Source: Actinomycetes bacterium
GTDB lineage: Bacteria > Actinomycetota > Actinomycetes > Actinomycetales > Cellulomonadaceae
NCBI GenBank assembly: GCA_021793675.1
Contig: JAJYSG010000002.1
Coordinates: forward strand, 1-64,000
DNA length: 64,000 nt
Reading direction: 5' to 3'
Part shown: positions 25,374 through 33,698 of the stretch, piece by piece
How positions within the stretch are numbered: the first letter of the stretch is position 1
Layout: the number at the start of each line of letters is the position of its first letter
Program-made: the position numbers and the translations under genes
Notes under the pieces: generated by a model
Seen by the model: only the letters and a program-made list of their open reading frames with translations
Told to the model about the DNA's origin: nothing
Database searches by the model: none

Positions 25374-26158
25374 GCCCGGTCCTGGAGCTGGCGGGCGCCT
25401 CGCTCGCGTTCGGTGAACGCACGGTGTGGTCGGACGTCGACCTGACCGTGGACGCCGGGGAGTTCGTCACGGTGCTGGGGCCCAACGGCTCCGGCAAGAC
25501 GAGCCTGCTGCGGGCGGTCCTCGGCCAGGTGTCGTTGACGGCGGGGCGGATCGCCGTGCTCGGCAAGCCGCCGCACCGCGGCAGCCGGGACGTCGGCTAC
25601 GTGCCGCAGCAACGCATCGTCGACCCCGCCACCCCGGTGCGGGCCCGCGACCTGGTGCGCTTCGGCGTCGACGGCGACCGCTGGGGGCCCGGCCACCACG
25701 ACCGCCGCGCCCGGGTCGACGAGCTCCTCGCGGCGGTCGGCGCCAGCGAGTACGCGGACGTGCCGGTGGGGATGCTGTCCGGAGGGGAGCAGCAGCGGGT
25801 GCGGATCGCCCAGGCGCTCGCCTCCGACCCGGCGGTGCTGCTGTGCGACGAGCCGCTGCTGTCGCTGGACATCCGCCGGCAGCAGGAGGTGACGGCGCTC
25901 ATCGACGCCACCCGGCACGCGACGGGGACGGCGGTGCTGTTCGTCACGCACGAGGTCAACCCGGTGCTGCCGTACACCGACCGCGTGCTCTACCTCGCGC
26001 CCGCCGGGCACGCGGTCGGCGCCCCGGACGTGGTGCTGACCTCCCAGCGGCTGAGCGCGCTCTACGGCACGGCCGTCGAGGTCGTCAGGGCCCAGGGACG
26101 GATCCTCATCGTCGGCGACGACGGCCACGTCCACCACGTCGAAGAGGAGGACGAGTGA
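25370..26158 (+). CDS. znuC: Zinc ABC transporter, ATP-binding protein
   Basis: A 262-residue ABC ATPase. Walker A GPNGSGKTS, signature LSGGEQQRV, Walker B VLLCDEPLLSLD and the switch His (FVTHEVNPV) are all present. The Q-loop region reads VGYVPQQ, typical of the manganese/zinc (ZnuC/MntB) subfamily. It overlaps znuA and abuts znuB, so the three are one operon. The C-terminus is short and acidic, with several His residues (DDGHVHHVEEEDE) that could bind metal; that is inference only. Confidence 0.94.
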   Translation: MSPVLELAGASLAFGERTVWSDVDLTVDAGEFVTVLGPNGSGKTSLLRAVLGQVSLTAGRIAVLGKPPHRGSRDVGYVPQQRIVDPATPVRARDLVRFGVDGDRWGPGHHDRRARVDELLAAVGASEYADVPVGMLSGGEQQRVRIAQALASDPAVLLCDEPLLSLDIRRQQEVTALIDATRHATGTAVLFVTHEVNPVLPYTDRVLYLAPAGHAVGAPDVVLTSQRLSALYGTAVEVVRAQGRILIVGDDGHVHHVEEEDE

Positions 26159-27069
26159 TGTTCCAGGCGCTCGCCACGGACATGCCCTGGTGGCAGCGGA
26201 TCGTCGACTTCACCGACTACGGGCAGCTGCTGCCGCTGGTGCGCAACTCGTTGCTGGCCGGAGCGCTGCTCGCGCTCGTCGGCGGCCTCGTCGGCGTGTT
26301 CGTCATGCAACGGGACCTGGCGTTCGCGGTGCACGGGGTGAGTGAGCTGTCGTTCGCGGGTGCCTCGGCGGCGCTGCTGTTCTCGATCGACGTGACGATC
26401 GGGGCGGTGATCGGCTCGCTCGCCGCCGCACTGGCGATCGGGTTCCTCGGCTCGCGGGCGCGGGACCGGAACTCGATCATCGGCGTGCTCATGCCGTTCG
26501 GTCTCGGCCTCGGCGTGCTCGCCCTCGCGCTCTACCCCGGCCGGGCCGCCAACAAGTTCGGCCTGCTCACCGGCCAGATCGTCGCGGTGGACAGCTCGCG
26601 GGTCGGGGCGATGACGGCGATCGCTGTCGTCGTCGTCGGCGGTCTGCTGCTCGTCTGGCGGCCGCTCACGTTCGCCAGCGTCGACCCGGAGGTCGCGGCG
26701 GCGCGCGGGGTGCCGACGAGGATGCTCTCGCTCGTCTTCATGCTGCTGCTCGGCCTGGCCGTGGCGATGGCGGTGCAGGTGGTCGGGGCCCTGCTGGTGC
26801 TGTCCCTGCTCATCACCCCGGCGGCGGCTGCCACCCGGGTGACGGCCTCGCCGCTGTGGGTCCCGGTGCTCGCGGTGGTCTTCGCCGAGGTGTCGGCGCT
26901 CGGCGGGATCCTGCTCGCGCTGGGTGCGAGCGTGCCGATCAGCCCGTACATCACGACGATCTCCTTCGTCATCTACCTCGTCTGCCGCGGGATCGGCCGG
27001 CGGCGGCGCCGGCAGGGCTGGGTGCGCCGGGCCGTGCCGTCGGTGAGTGGCGGCGCGGTCGTCCGGTGA
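26158..27069 (+). CDS. znuB: Zinc ABC transporter, permease
   Basis: A 303-residue permease of the ABC-3 (ZnuB/MntB) family with about eight hydrophobic segments. The family pattern FVMQRDLAFAVHGVSELSFAG, IGFLGSRARDRNSIIGVLM and the long hydrophobic segment ending LLVLSLLITPAAAA are visible. The ATG shares its A with the znuC stop (TGATG). The 3' end of the gene lies inside a tandem repeat that continues past the stop codon, so the extreme C-terminus (SVSGGAVVR) may vary between strains. Confidence 0.93.
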   Translation: MFQALATDMPWWQRIVDFTDYGQLLPLVRNSLLAGALLALVGGLVGVFVMQRDLAFAVHGVSELSFAGASAALLFSIDVTIGAVIGSLAAALAIGFLGSRARDRNSIIGVLMPFGLGLGVLALALYPGRAANKFGLLTGQIVAVDSSRVGAMTAIAVVVVGGLLLVWRPLTFASVDPEVAAARGVPTRMLSLVFMLLLGLAVAMAVQVVGALLVLSLLITPAAAATRVTASPLWVPVLAVVFAEVSALGGILLALGASVPISPYITTISFVIYLVCRGIGRRRRRQGWVRRAVPSVSGGAVVR

Positions 27070-27151
27070 CGGCGGGCCGATCCGGTGACGGTGCGGTCGT
27101 CCGGTGACGGCGGGTCGATCCGGTGACGGTGCGGTCGTCCGGTGACGGCGG
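27055..27151 (+). repeat. Tandem 38-bp (19-bp half-unit) repeat across the znuB stop codon
   Basis: A 38-base unit starts at 27055 and 27093, with a partial third copy from 27131. Inside it TCCGGTGACGG recurs every 19 bases at 27062, 27081, 27100, 27119 and 27138. The first copy contains the znuB stop codon. The repeats end about 35 bases before the next gene. No dyad symmetry or spacer diversity is present, so it is not a CRISPR array. Confidence 0.92.
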
Positions 27152-27187
27152 TACCGGTCCCTCAGCGGGCGGTGGCACCATCGCCGG

Positions 27188-28546
27188 GTGACCGAGGCAC
27201 CGGACCCCCGCAGCGCCCATCGGCATGCCGATCGCGGCGATCTCGCCGTCCCCGGCGATCGCGCCCCGGGGTATGCCGCGCCGACCGCCGGCCGCCGGGC
27301 TCGGCGTGCCCCGCGGCGCTCCGGCAGGGTCCGGCCCGGGCTGGTGGTGCTGCTGCTCGTCGTCCCGGTGGGGCTGGCCGCGTTCGTCGGCATGGTGCTG
27401 ACGTGGCCGCCGTCCGTGGCGGGCGCGGCCGCGGCGTCCGGCCTCGTCGACACCGGCGTGCACTACTACCGGGGCACCGTGGTCCAGGCGGACATGGACA
27501 CCTGCCAGGGGACCCAGGAGGACGTCCGGCCGGACGGGTCCGTGCCGCAGACCGTGCCCTGCGTCCGCGTCGTCGCCACGGTGACGCAGGGTCCCGCCGC
27601 CGGGACGTCCGTCACGGTGCACCCGACCACCGGTGTCAGCCTGAGCGACGTACGTCCCGGGACCGTCGTGGTGCTCGAGGACTACCCGTCGGTCGGCGGC
27701 GCGGGCGAGGTGTGGGCGTTCTCGGACGTCGAGCGGACGGTGCCGCTGACCACGCTCGCGCTGGCGTTCGTGCTGGTGACGGCGCTGGTCGCGGGCTGGC
27801 GCGGGATCCGGGCGATCGTCGGGCTCGTCGTCGCGCTCGTCGTGCTCTGGGTGTACGTCATCCCGGGTCTCGTCGCGGGCGAGAACGCCCTGCTGCTCAC
27901 GCTGTGCGCCGCGGTGGCGATCATGACGGTCGTCGGGTACGTCACGCACGGCTTGTCCGTGCGCACGTCGACCGCGCTGCTGGGCACGTTCGCCGGGCTG
28001 GCCATGGTCGCCGGGATCGGCACGCTCGGTGTCTGGGCCGCTCACCTCAACCCCATCACGGGCGAGCAGGACTACCAGATCGCGAGCGTGCTGGGCAGCC
28101 ACGGCGTGTCCTCGCTGCGCGGCATGTTCCTGGCCGGTGTCGTGCTGGCCGGCCTCGGGGTGCTCAACGACGTGACGATCACGCAGGTCTCGGCCGTCTG
28201 GGAGCTGCGGGCCGCGCGGCCGGGCGCGGGCTGGCGGTCGTTGTTCGCGGGCGCCATGCGCATCGGCCGCGACCACGTCGCGTCGACGATCTACACCATC
28301 GCGTTCGCCTACGTCGGTGCGTCGCTGCCCGTGCTGCTGCTGCTCCAGCTCTACGGCCTGCCGCTGCGCCAGACCCTGACCGGTGGGGCGTTCGCGCAGG
28401 AGATCGTGCGCACGTTGTCGGGCTCGATCGGCCTGGTGCTGGCGATCCCGCTGACCACGGCCGTGGCGGCGGTCGTCGCGCTGCGCTCGGAGCCGGACGC
28501 GCTGCGCGTGCGCGGCGGGCACTCCCACGGGGTGCTGCCGGCGTGA
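27188..28546 (+). CDS. YibE/F family membrane protein
   Basis: A 452-residue polytopic membrane protein. The N-terminal 45 residues are basic and disordered; TM1 (about 52-72) is followed by an extracytoplasmic beta-rich segment with a Cys pair (DTCQGTQED, QTVPCVRV), then about seven more hydrophobic segments. YibE/F features include NPITGEQDYQIASVLGSHG, GMFLAGVVLAGLGVLNDVTI and FAYVGASLPVLLLLQ. The biochemical role of the family is unknown. Start GTG 27188 has CACCAT six bases upstream. It follows znuB by 118 bases of repeat; whether it is in the zinc operon is uncertain. Confidence 0.88.
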   Translation: MTEAPDPRSAHRHADRGDLAVPGDRAPGYAAPTAGRRARRAPRRSGRVRPGLVVLLLVVPVGLAAFVGMVLTWPPSVAGAAAASGLVDTGVHYYRGTVVQADMDTCQGTQEDVRPDGSVPQTVPCVRVVATVTQGPAAGTSVTVHPTTGVSLSDVRPGTVVVLEDYPSVGGAGEVWAFSDVERTVPLTTLALAFVLVTALVAGWRGIRAIVGLVVALVVLWVYVIPGLVAGENALLLTLCAAVAIMTVVGYVTHGLSVRTSTALLGTFAGLAMVAGIGTLGVWAAHLNPITGEQDYQIASVLGSHGVSSLRGMFLAGVVLAGLGVLNDVTITQVSAVWELRAARPGAGWRSLFAGAMRIGRDHVASTIYTIAFAYVGASLPVLLLLQLYGLPLRQTLTGGAFAQEIVRTLSGSIGLVLAIPLTTAVAAVVALRSEPDALRVRGGHSHGVLPA

Positions 28547-28708
28547 GCGCGGGGCCGGCTGCGGCACTCTCGCGGTCGGGTCGGGTCGGGTCGGGCTGGC
28601 GTGAGTGCGCCACTGAGTGCGAGCGCTCTCGCGGTTGGGCCGGGCCGGCTGGTCGTGCGCCGCAGCGCCCGCGCTCCCGCGGTGGCGTCGCACCGACGTC
28701 GGTGCGGC
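28547..28708. other. Gap between convergent genes with short direct repeats
   Basis: This 162-base space between yibE/F and the MFS gene holds a TCGGG pentamer array (about 28576-28596) and two related blocks, CTCTCGCGGTCGGGTCGGG-like and CTCTCGCGGTTGGGCCGGG-like, about 55 bases apart. No convincing terminator hairpin was found. Confidence 0.5.
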
Positions 28709-30031
28709 TCAGCGCCCGCGTTCCTGCCGGCCGGGACGTGACGACCGGTGGCGTGCCCACGCCTCGGCCAGCGGCGGTGCGACGACCCCGGTGGCGACAC
28801 GCGTACGGGCCCGTGTGACGATGACGCCGGCCAGCGCGACGACGAGCGGCACGAACACCAGCGCCAGGGCCGCGCGGTAGTCGGAGAGCGTGGGTGTGCC
28901 GCCGTGCGACCGGTGGTCGAGCACGATGCCGACCGCGAGCATGACGAGCACCCCGGACACGAAGCCGCCCATGTTCGCGATGCCCTGCGCCGAGCCGGTC
29001 CGGTGCGGCGGGTTGGAGGTGGCGGCGAAGTCCAGCCCGATGAGGGACGCCGGGCCGCCGACCGAGATGAGCGCCAGGAACGCCGCGAGCTGCCACACCG
29101 GCCGCGGCGTCGTGGGCAGCAGCACGACGAGCCAGCCGAGGCTGGTGCCGGCGGCCACCGCGAGCACGGCCCACGAGCGGCGCACCGGGTGTCGCGCCGT
29201 GTACTCACCGATGACGGGTCCCATGACGACGCCGACCAGGACGTTGATGGTCAGCAGCCCGCCCGCCAGGCCGGGGGTCAGGCCCTCGCCCTGCACCAGG
29301 AACGGCACGCCCCACATGAGGACGACGACGTTGCCGCTGACCCCGCCGATCATGTGCGTCCAGAATCCCAGCCAGGTGCCCGGGTGGCGCACCGTGGCGG
29401 CGAGCCCCGCGAACGGGCCGGGTCCGGCGGGCTGCGCGGCGCCGTCGGGGCGGTCCTTCACCCCGAGCCGGACGACGACGGTGGCGACGACCCCCACCGC
29501 GACGAGCGACGAGAACGCCCACGTCCAGCCCCACCGATGGAGCACGAACGTGAAGGGCACCGCCGTGATGATCTGCCCGAGCTGGCCCGCGATGCCGGTC
29601 AGCTGGCTCAGCAGCGGCACCCTGCGACGGTCGAACCATGTGGCGACCAGGCGCAGCGCGGACACGAAGATCGCCGCGTCACCGCTGCCGATGAGCACCC
29701 GCGCGGCCAGGGCGACGCCGACGTTCGGCGCGAACGTCATGACGAGCTGGCCGACCGCCATCGTCGCCGAGCCGATGGTCAGCGTCCGCCGGGGACCCCA
29801 GCGGTCCACCGCCATGCCGACCGGAAGCTGCATGAGGGCGTAGGTGGCGAGCTGGATGACGACGAACAGCGACAGCACCGTCGCGTCGACGTGGAAGCGG
29901 CCGGCAGCCACCAGGCCGGCGACCCCGAACGACGAGCGGTGCACCACCGCTGCGATGTAGGCGACCAGCCCGGCGCCCCAGACGATCCAGGGTGTCGCGC
30001 GTCGATGTGCGTCGACCGTCGCCCCGCCCAC
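28709..30031 (-). CDS. MFS transporter
   Basis: A 440-residue, 12-helix major facilitator. The MFS A-motif appears in the first cytoplasmic loop as GMAVDRWGPRRTL, and the second half has a weaker counterpart. The sequence resembles the nitrate/nitrite or sugar-acid type (ACS/NNP) by feel, but the substrate cannot be assigned. The GTG at 30031 has GAGGGG about 6 bases upstream. A -10-like TAAGAT (30075-30080, minus strand) lies 44 bases before it. It is leftward after tetR, separated by about 130 bases. Confidence 0.88.
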   Translation of the reverse strand: MGGATVDAHRRATPWIVWGAGLVAYIAAVVHRSSFGVAGLVAAGRFHVDATVLSLFVVIQLATYALMQLPVGMAVDRWGPRRTLTIGSATMAVGQLVMTFAPNVGVALAARVLIGSGDAAIFVSALRLVATWFDRRRVPLLSQLTGIAGQLGQIITAVPFTFVLHRWGWTWAFSSLVAVGVVATVVVRLGVKDRPDGAAQPAGPGPFAGLAATVRHPGTWLGFWTHMIGGVSGNVVVLMWGVPFLVQGEGLTPGLAGGLLTINVLVGVVMGPVIGEYTARHPVRRSWAVLAVAAGTSLGWLVVLLPTTPRPVWQLAAFLALISVGGPASLIGLDFAATSNPPHRTGSAQGIANMGGFVSGVLVMLAVGIVLDHRSHGGTPTLSDYRAALALVFVPLVVALAGVIVTRARTRVATGVVAPPLAEAWARHRSSRPGRQERGR

Positions 30032-30133
30032 GTCCGCCCCTCGTCGCGCCCGCGCCCGCGCACGGTCCGGGAGGATCTTACGAGCCCGGCGCCGCGTCCC
30101 CGGCGCCGCCGTCCGGCCCGGCGCACGACGACG

Positions 30134-30174
30134 GCCCGGCGGTCGCCGTCCCGCCGAGGCGGGCTACGCCGGGC
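30134..30174 (-). terminator. Nested hairpin at the end of tetR
   Basis: GCCCGGCG (30134-30141) pairs with CGCCGGGC (30167-30174), and inside the loop CCCGCC-GA-GGCGGG forms a second 6-bp stem. The structure overlaps the tetR stop codon and could end its leftward transcript. There is no U-tract. Confidence 0.5.
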
Positions 30175-30817
30175 GCGGCCTGGTGCGGCGGGTGAGGGCG
30201 AGCACCACGCGCACGATCGTGTCGCGGACCGTCACCGGGTCGTACGTCTGGGTGCCGTGCAGGATCGCGGAGCGCACGGCGTCGTCGTACACGGCGCCGA
30301 GCAGCCGGATCGCGAGCGCGGGCTCCACCGTCCACTCCCGGCCCGCCTGCCGCAGCGTGCGTTCGAGGACGGGGACGAGCGCGTCGTCGTACTCCTCGCG
30401 GTGCTCGAGGTAGGTGCTGGCGAACGCGGGGTCGCGCAGTGCGTGCAGCTGGAACTCCGAGGCGATGACGGTCCAGGCGTGGTCGTCGAACGGTCCGACG
30501 AGGAAGTCCAGGACGAGTCCGGCGATCGCGTCGGCGTCCAGGTCGACGTTCTCCAGGCGGGGCCGCAGCGCGGTGAACTTCTCCTCGACCGCCGCCAACC
30601 GGGCCGCGTCCTCGCGTTCCATGAGCGCGACGAAGAGCTCTTCCTTCGTCGTGAAGTTCGAGTAGAAGGCGCCGCGCGTGAAGCCGGCGCGCTCGACGAT
30701 CTGCTCGACGGTGGAGGCGTGGACGCCCTGCTCGGCGAACACCTCGAAGGCGGCGTCGAGGAGACGCTCGCGCGTGGCGTGCCGGCGCGTCGTCGCCGGA
30801 GCGGTCATCTCGGCCAC
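30164..30817 (-). CDS. TetR-family transcriptional regulator
   Basis: A 217-residue TetR repressor. The N-terminal helix-turn-helix (RERLLDAAFEVFAEQGVHASTVEQIVERAGFTRGAFYSNFTTKEELF) is canonical. The C-terminal all-helical ligand domain is not assignable. It is divergent from the MMPL/YhgE operon, and a repeated palindromic operator lies between them, so it most likely represses that exporter operon and itself. GTG at 30817 has AAGGGG upstream; ATG 30808 is an alternative start. Confidence 0.93.
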   Translation of the reverse strand: MAEMTAPATTRRHATRERLLDAAFEVFAEQGVHASTVEQIVERAGFTRGAFYSNFTTKEELFVALMEREDAARLAAVEEKFTALRPRLENVDLDADAIAGLVLDFLVGPFDDHAWTVIASEFQLHALRDPAFASTYLEHREEYDDALVPVLERTLRQAGREWTVEPALAIRLLGAVYDDAVRSAILHGTQTYDPVTVRDTIVRVVLALTRRTRPRPA

Positions 30818-30862
30818 GGGGCACCCCTTCCCTGGGAGCCGGCTGAGTTGGTGATGCCTCAG

Positions 30863-30905
30863 CGTATCGAATACGTTGGTGTATCGGATACGTCGGCGTA
30901 TCGAA
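30863..30905. promoter_or_regulatory. TetR operator: three 17-bp tandem repeats with dyad symmetry
   Basis: GTATCGAATACG, GTATCGGATACG and GTATCGAA start at 30864, 30881 and 30898, exactly 17 bases apart. The first two are near-palindromes (CGTAT...ATACG arms), and the junction ATACGTCGGCGTAT (30887-30900) is a perfect 5-bp-arm dyad. The array is 46 bases from the tetR start and 34 bases from the MMPL start. Confidence 0.85.
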
Positions 30906-30938
30906 CCCTCAGGTTGCCCGCTGCGAGTCTGGAGCCTC

Positions 30939-33698
30939 GTGTCCTCTCTCCTCTACCGGCTCGGGCACTGGGCCTTCCGGGCCCGGCGCCTCGTGCTCGC
31001 GCTGTGGATCGCCGTGCTCATGCTGGCCGGCGGCTCGGCAGCCCTCTTCTACCAGGGCACCAACGATGCGTTCCGGCTGCCCGGGACCGAGTCCGGTGCC
31101 GCGCTCGACCAGCTCAACCAGACGTTCCCGCAGATGAGCGGCTCGAGCGCCCAGCTCGTCATCGTCGCTCCGGCGGGCGGCTCCGTCACCGAACCCGCCA
31201 TCAAGGGGCCCATCACGGCGGCCGTGAAGGCGGCCGCGGCGGTGCCGGGCGTCGCCGCGGTCACCGACCCGTTCGGCGGCCAGGTGTCGGGCGCGGTGTC
31301 CGCCGACGGCACTGCCGCGCTCGTGACGATCCAGGTGAGCACGCAGGCCACCGACGCGTCCCCGGCGCTGAAGAACGGCCTCATCGCGGTGGAGACCACG
31401 CTCAAGGCGGCACTTCCCACGGGATCCACCGCGGCCCTCGGCGGCGACCTCTACACCATCCAGGTGCCCGGGATGGGCGCCACCGAGGCGGTGGGACTGG
31501 TGGTCGCCATCGTCGTGCTGCTGGTGACGTTCGGGTCGTTCATCGCCGCCGGGATGCCCCTGGTCACGGCGCTCCTCGGCGTCGGGGTCTCGACCGCGCT
31601 CATCTACGCCTCGACCGGGCTGGTCTCCGTCAACTCCACCACCCCGATGCTGGCGATCATGCTCGGCCTGGCCGTCGGGCTGGACTACACGCTCTTCGTC
31701 GTCAACCGGCACCGGGCGCAGCTCGCCACCGGGATGGCCGCCGAGGAGTCGGCGGCCCGGGCGCTGGCCACCGCCGGCTCGGCCGTCGTGTTCGCCGGCC
31801 TGACCGTGATGATCGCGCTCGCGGGGCTATTCGTCGCCAACATCCCGTTCCTCACCACGATGGGCGTCGCAGCGGCCGGCGCCGTCGGGATCGCCGTGCT
31901 CATCGCCCTCACGCTGACGCCCGCGCTGCTCGGGTTCGCCGGCGAACGGCTGCGGCCGCGCCGCCGCGCCGCGTCGCAGCAGCGCACGACGAGCCCCGGT
32001 GAGCCGGAGGTCGGGCTGGACGGCGGCGTCGTCACCGGCAACCGGTTCTTCCGTGCCTGGATCGCCGCCGTCACCAAGGTGCCCGCACTGACGATCGTGC
32101 TCGTCGTCGGGCTCGTCGCGCTGCTCGCCTGGCCGGCGACCGGGCTGCGGCTCGCCCTGCCGGACGCCGGCAGCCAGCCGGCGGGCTCGCGGTCCCGGGT
32201 GACCTACGACCTCGTCGCCCAGCACTTCGGGCCCGGCCACAACGGCCCGCTGCTGGTCACCGGCACCATCGTCGGCTCCACCGACCCGCTCGGCCTGATG
32301 GCCGACCTCAAGGCCGAGATCGCCAAGCTCCCCGGCGTCGCGTCCGTGCCGCTGGCCACACCGAACCAGGACGCCACGGTCGGCATCCTCCAGGTGATCC
32401 CGCAGGGCGGCCCCGACTCCCAGCAGACGGCCGACCTGGTGCGCGAGCTGCGCAGCCTGGAACCGCACTTCAAGGCGCAGTACGGCGTGGACCTGGCGGT
32501 CACGGGCATGACCGCGGCGCAGATCGACGTCTCCAGCCGGCTGGGCGGCGCCCTCATCCCGTTCGGCCTGCTCGTCGTCGGTCTGTCGTTCCTGCTGCTC
32601 ACCATGGTGTTCCGGTCGCTGTGGGTGCCGCTCAAGGCGACCCTCGGCTACGTCTTCTCGGTGCTCGCGGCGTTCGGGGTGGTCGCGATGGTGTTCGAGC
32701 GCGGCTGGGGCGCCGGCCTGCTCGGCGTGGACCGCACCGGGCCGGTCATCAGCTTCCTGCCGATCATCCTCATGGGCGTCGTGTTCGGGCTGGCGATGGA
32801 CTACGAGGTGTTCCTCGTCTCGCGGATGCGCGAGGACTACGTGCACCGCGGCGACGCCCGGCAGGCGGTGCGCACCGGGTTCCTCGCCTCGGGCAAGGTG
32901 GTGACTGCGGCGGCCGTCATCATGGTCGCGGTCTTCGCCTCGTTCATCCCCGAGGGGTCGATCTACATCAAGCCGATCGCGCTCGGGCTGGCGTCCGGGG
33001 TGTTCATCGACGCGTTCGTCGTGCGGATGACGCTCGTGCCGGCCGTGCTCCAGCTGCTGGGGGAGCGTGCGTGGCACTTCCCGCGGTTCCTCGAGCGTGC
33101 GCTGCCCCGGTTCGACGTCGAGGGCGAGGGCCTGGCGACCGAGCTGCGGCTGGCCGACTGGCCCGAACCGGGCTGCACCGACGCGATCGTCGGCGCCGGC
33201 CTGCGGCTGGACGCGCCCGACGGCACGCCGCTGTTCCGCGACGTCGACGTCCGGGTGCCCACGGGGGGCGTGCTCGTGGTCGCCGGGCCGCACCGCAGCG
33301 GACGCACCGCGCTGCTGCTCACGCTGTCCGGCCGGGCGCACGCGGACGCCGGCATCCTCAAGGTCGCCGGGTTCGTCGCCCCGGTGCGCGACCCCGACAT
33401 CCGGCGGCGCGTCGCGGTCGCCTCCCTGACCCACCGGAACGACCCGGCCGCCGAGCTGCGTGAGGCGTTCGCGGCGCGCGCACCGATCGTGGTGGTCGAC
33501 GACCTCGACGCGGTGAGCGACCCGGTGCTGCGTGCCGAGGTGCGCGACGAGCTGCGCTCGGCCTGGCGGCGGGCGCACGACGAGAGCCGCGACCTGACGC
33601 TCGTCGCCTCCTGCCTGGATCCCGCGGCGCTCGACCCGCTGCTGCCCGCCGGTCCGTCCGTGACGACCCTCGACCTCGCCCCTCTGGAGGTGGCGTGA
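30939..33698 (+). CDS. MMPL transporter fused to a degenerate ABC-ATPase domain
   Basis: A 919-residue RND/MMPL-type transporter. Residues about 1-720 have the two-fold MMPL layout: TM1, a large extracytoplasmic loop, five clustered TMs with LGLAVGLDYTLFVVNRHR, then a second copy with MGVVFGLAMDYEVFLVSRMRED. From about 745 to 919 an ABC nucleotide-binding-like fold follows: the Walker A position reads GPHRSGRT (783-790, Arg789 in place of Lys), a Walker B-like VVVDDLD (Asp854) is present, and no LSGGQ signature can be found. It may therefore not hydrolyse ATP. The GTG at 30939 has GGAG 5 bases upstream. It is co-transcribed with the YhgE gene. Probable lipid or drug export; substrate unknown. 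Confidence 0.88.
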   Translation: MSSLLYRLGHWAFRARRLVLALWIAVLMLAGGSAALFYQGTNDAFRLPGTESGAALDQLNQTFPQMSGSSAQLVIVAPAGGSVTEPAIKGPITAAVKAAAAVPGVAAVTDPFGGQVSGAVSADGTAALVTIQVSTQATDASPALKNGLIAVETTLKAALPTGSTAALGGDLYTIQVPGMGATEAVGLVVAIVVLLVTFGSFIAAGMPLVTALLGVGVSTALIYASTGLVSVNSTTPMLAIMLGLAVGLDYTLFVVNRHRAQLATGMAAEESAARALATAGSAVVFAGLTVMIALAGLFVANIPFLTTMGVAAAGAVGIAVLIALTLTPALLGFAGERLRPRRRAASQQRTTSPGEPEVGLDGGVVTGNRFFRAWIAAVTKVPALTIVLVVGLVALLAWPATGLRLALPDAGSQPAGSRSRVTYDLVAQHFGPGHNGPLLVTGTIVGSTDPLGLMADLKAEIAKLPGVASVPLATPNQDATVGILQVIPQGGPDSQQTADLVRELRSLEPHFKAQYGVDLAVTGMTAAQIDVSSRLGGALIPFGLLVVGLSFLLLTMVFRSLWVPLKATLGYVFSVLAAFGVVAMVFERGWGAGLLGVDRTGPVISFLPIILMGVVFGLAMDYEVFLVSRMREDYVHRGDARQAVRTGFLASGKVVTAAAVIMVAVFASFIPEGSIYIKPIALGLASGVFIDAFVVRMTLVPAVLQLLGERAWHFPRFLERALPRFDVEGEGLATELRLADWPEPGCTDAIVGAGLRLDAPDGTPLFRDVDVRVPTGGVLVVAGPHRSGRTALLLTLSGRAHADAGILKVAGFVAPVRDPDIRRRVAVASLTHRNDPAAELREAFAARAPIVVVDDLDAVSDPVLRAEVRDELRSAWRRAHDESRDLTLVASCLDPAALDPLLPAGPSVTTLDLAPLEVA

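Noticed and set aside
27055-27151. Possible CRISPR array
   Set aside because: Unit spacing is constant but the sequence between units is itself repeated; no variable spacers and no cas genes.
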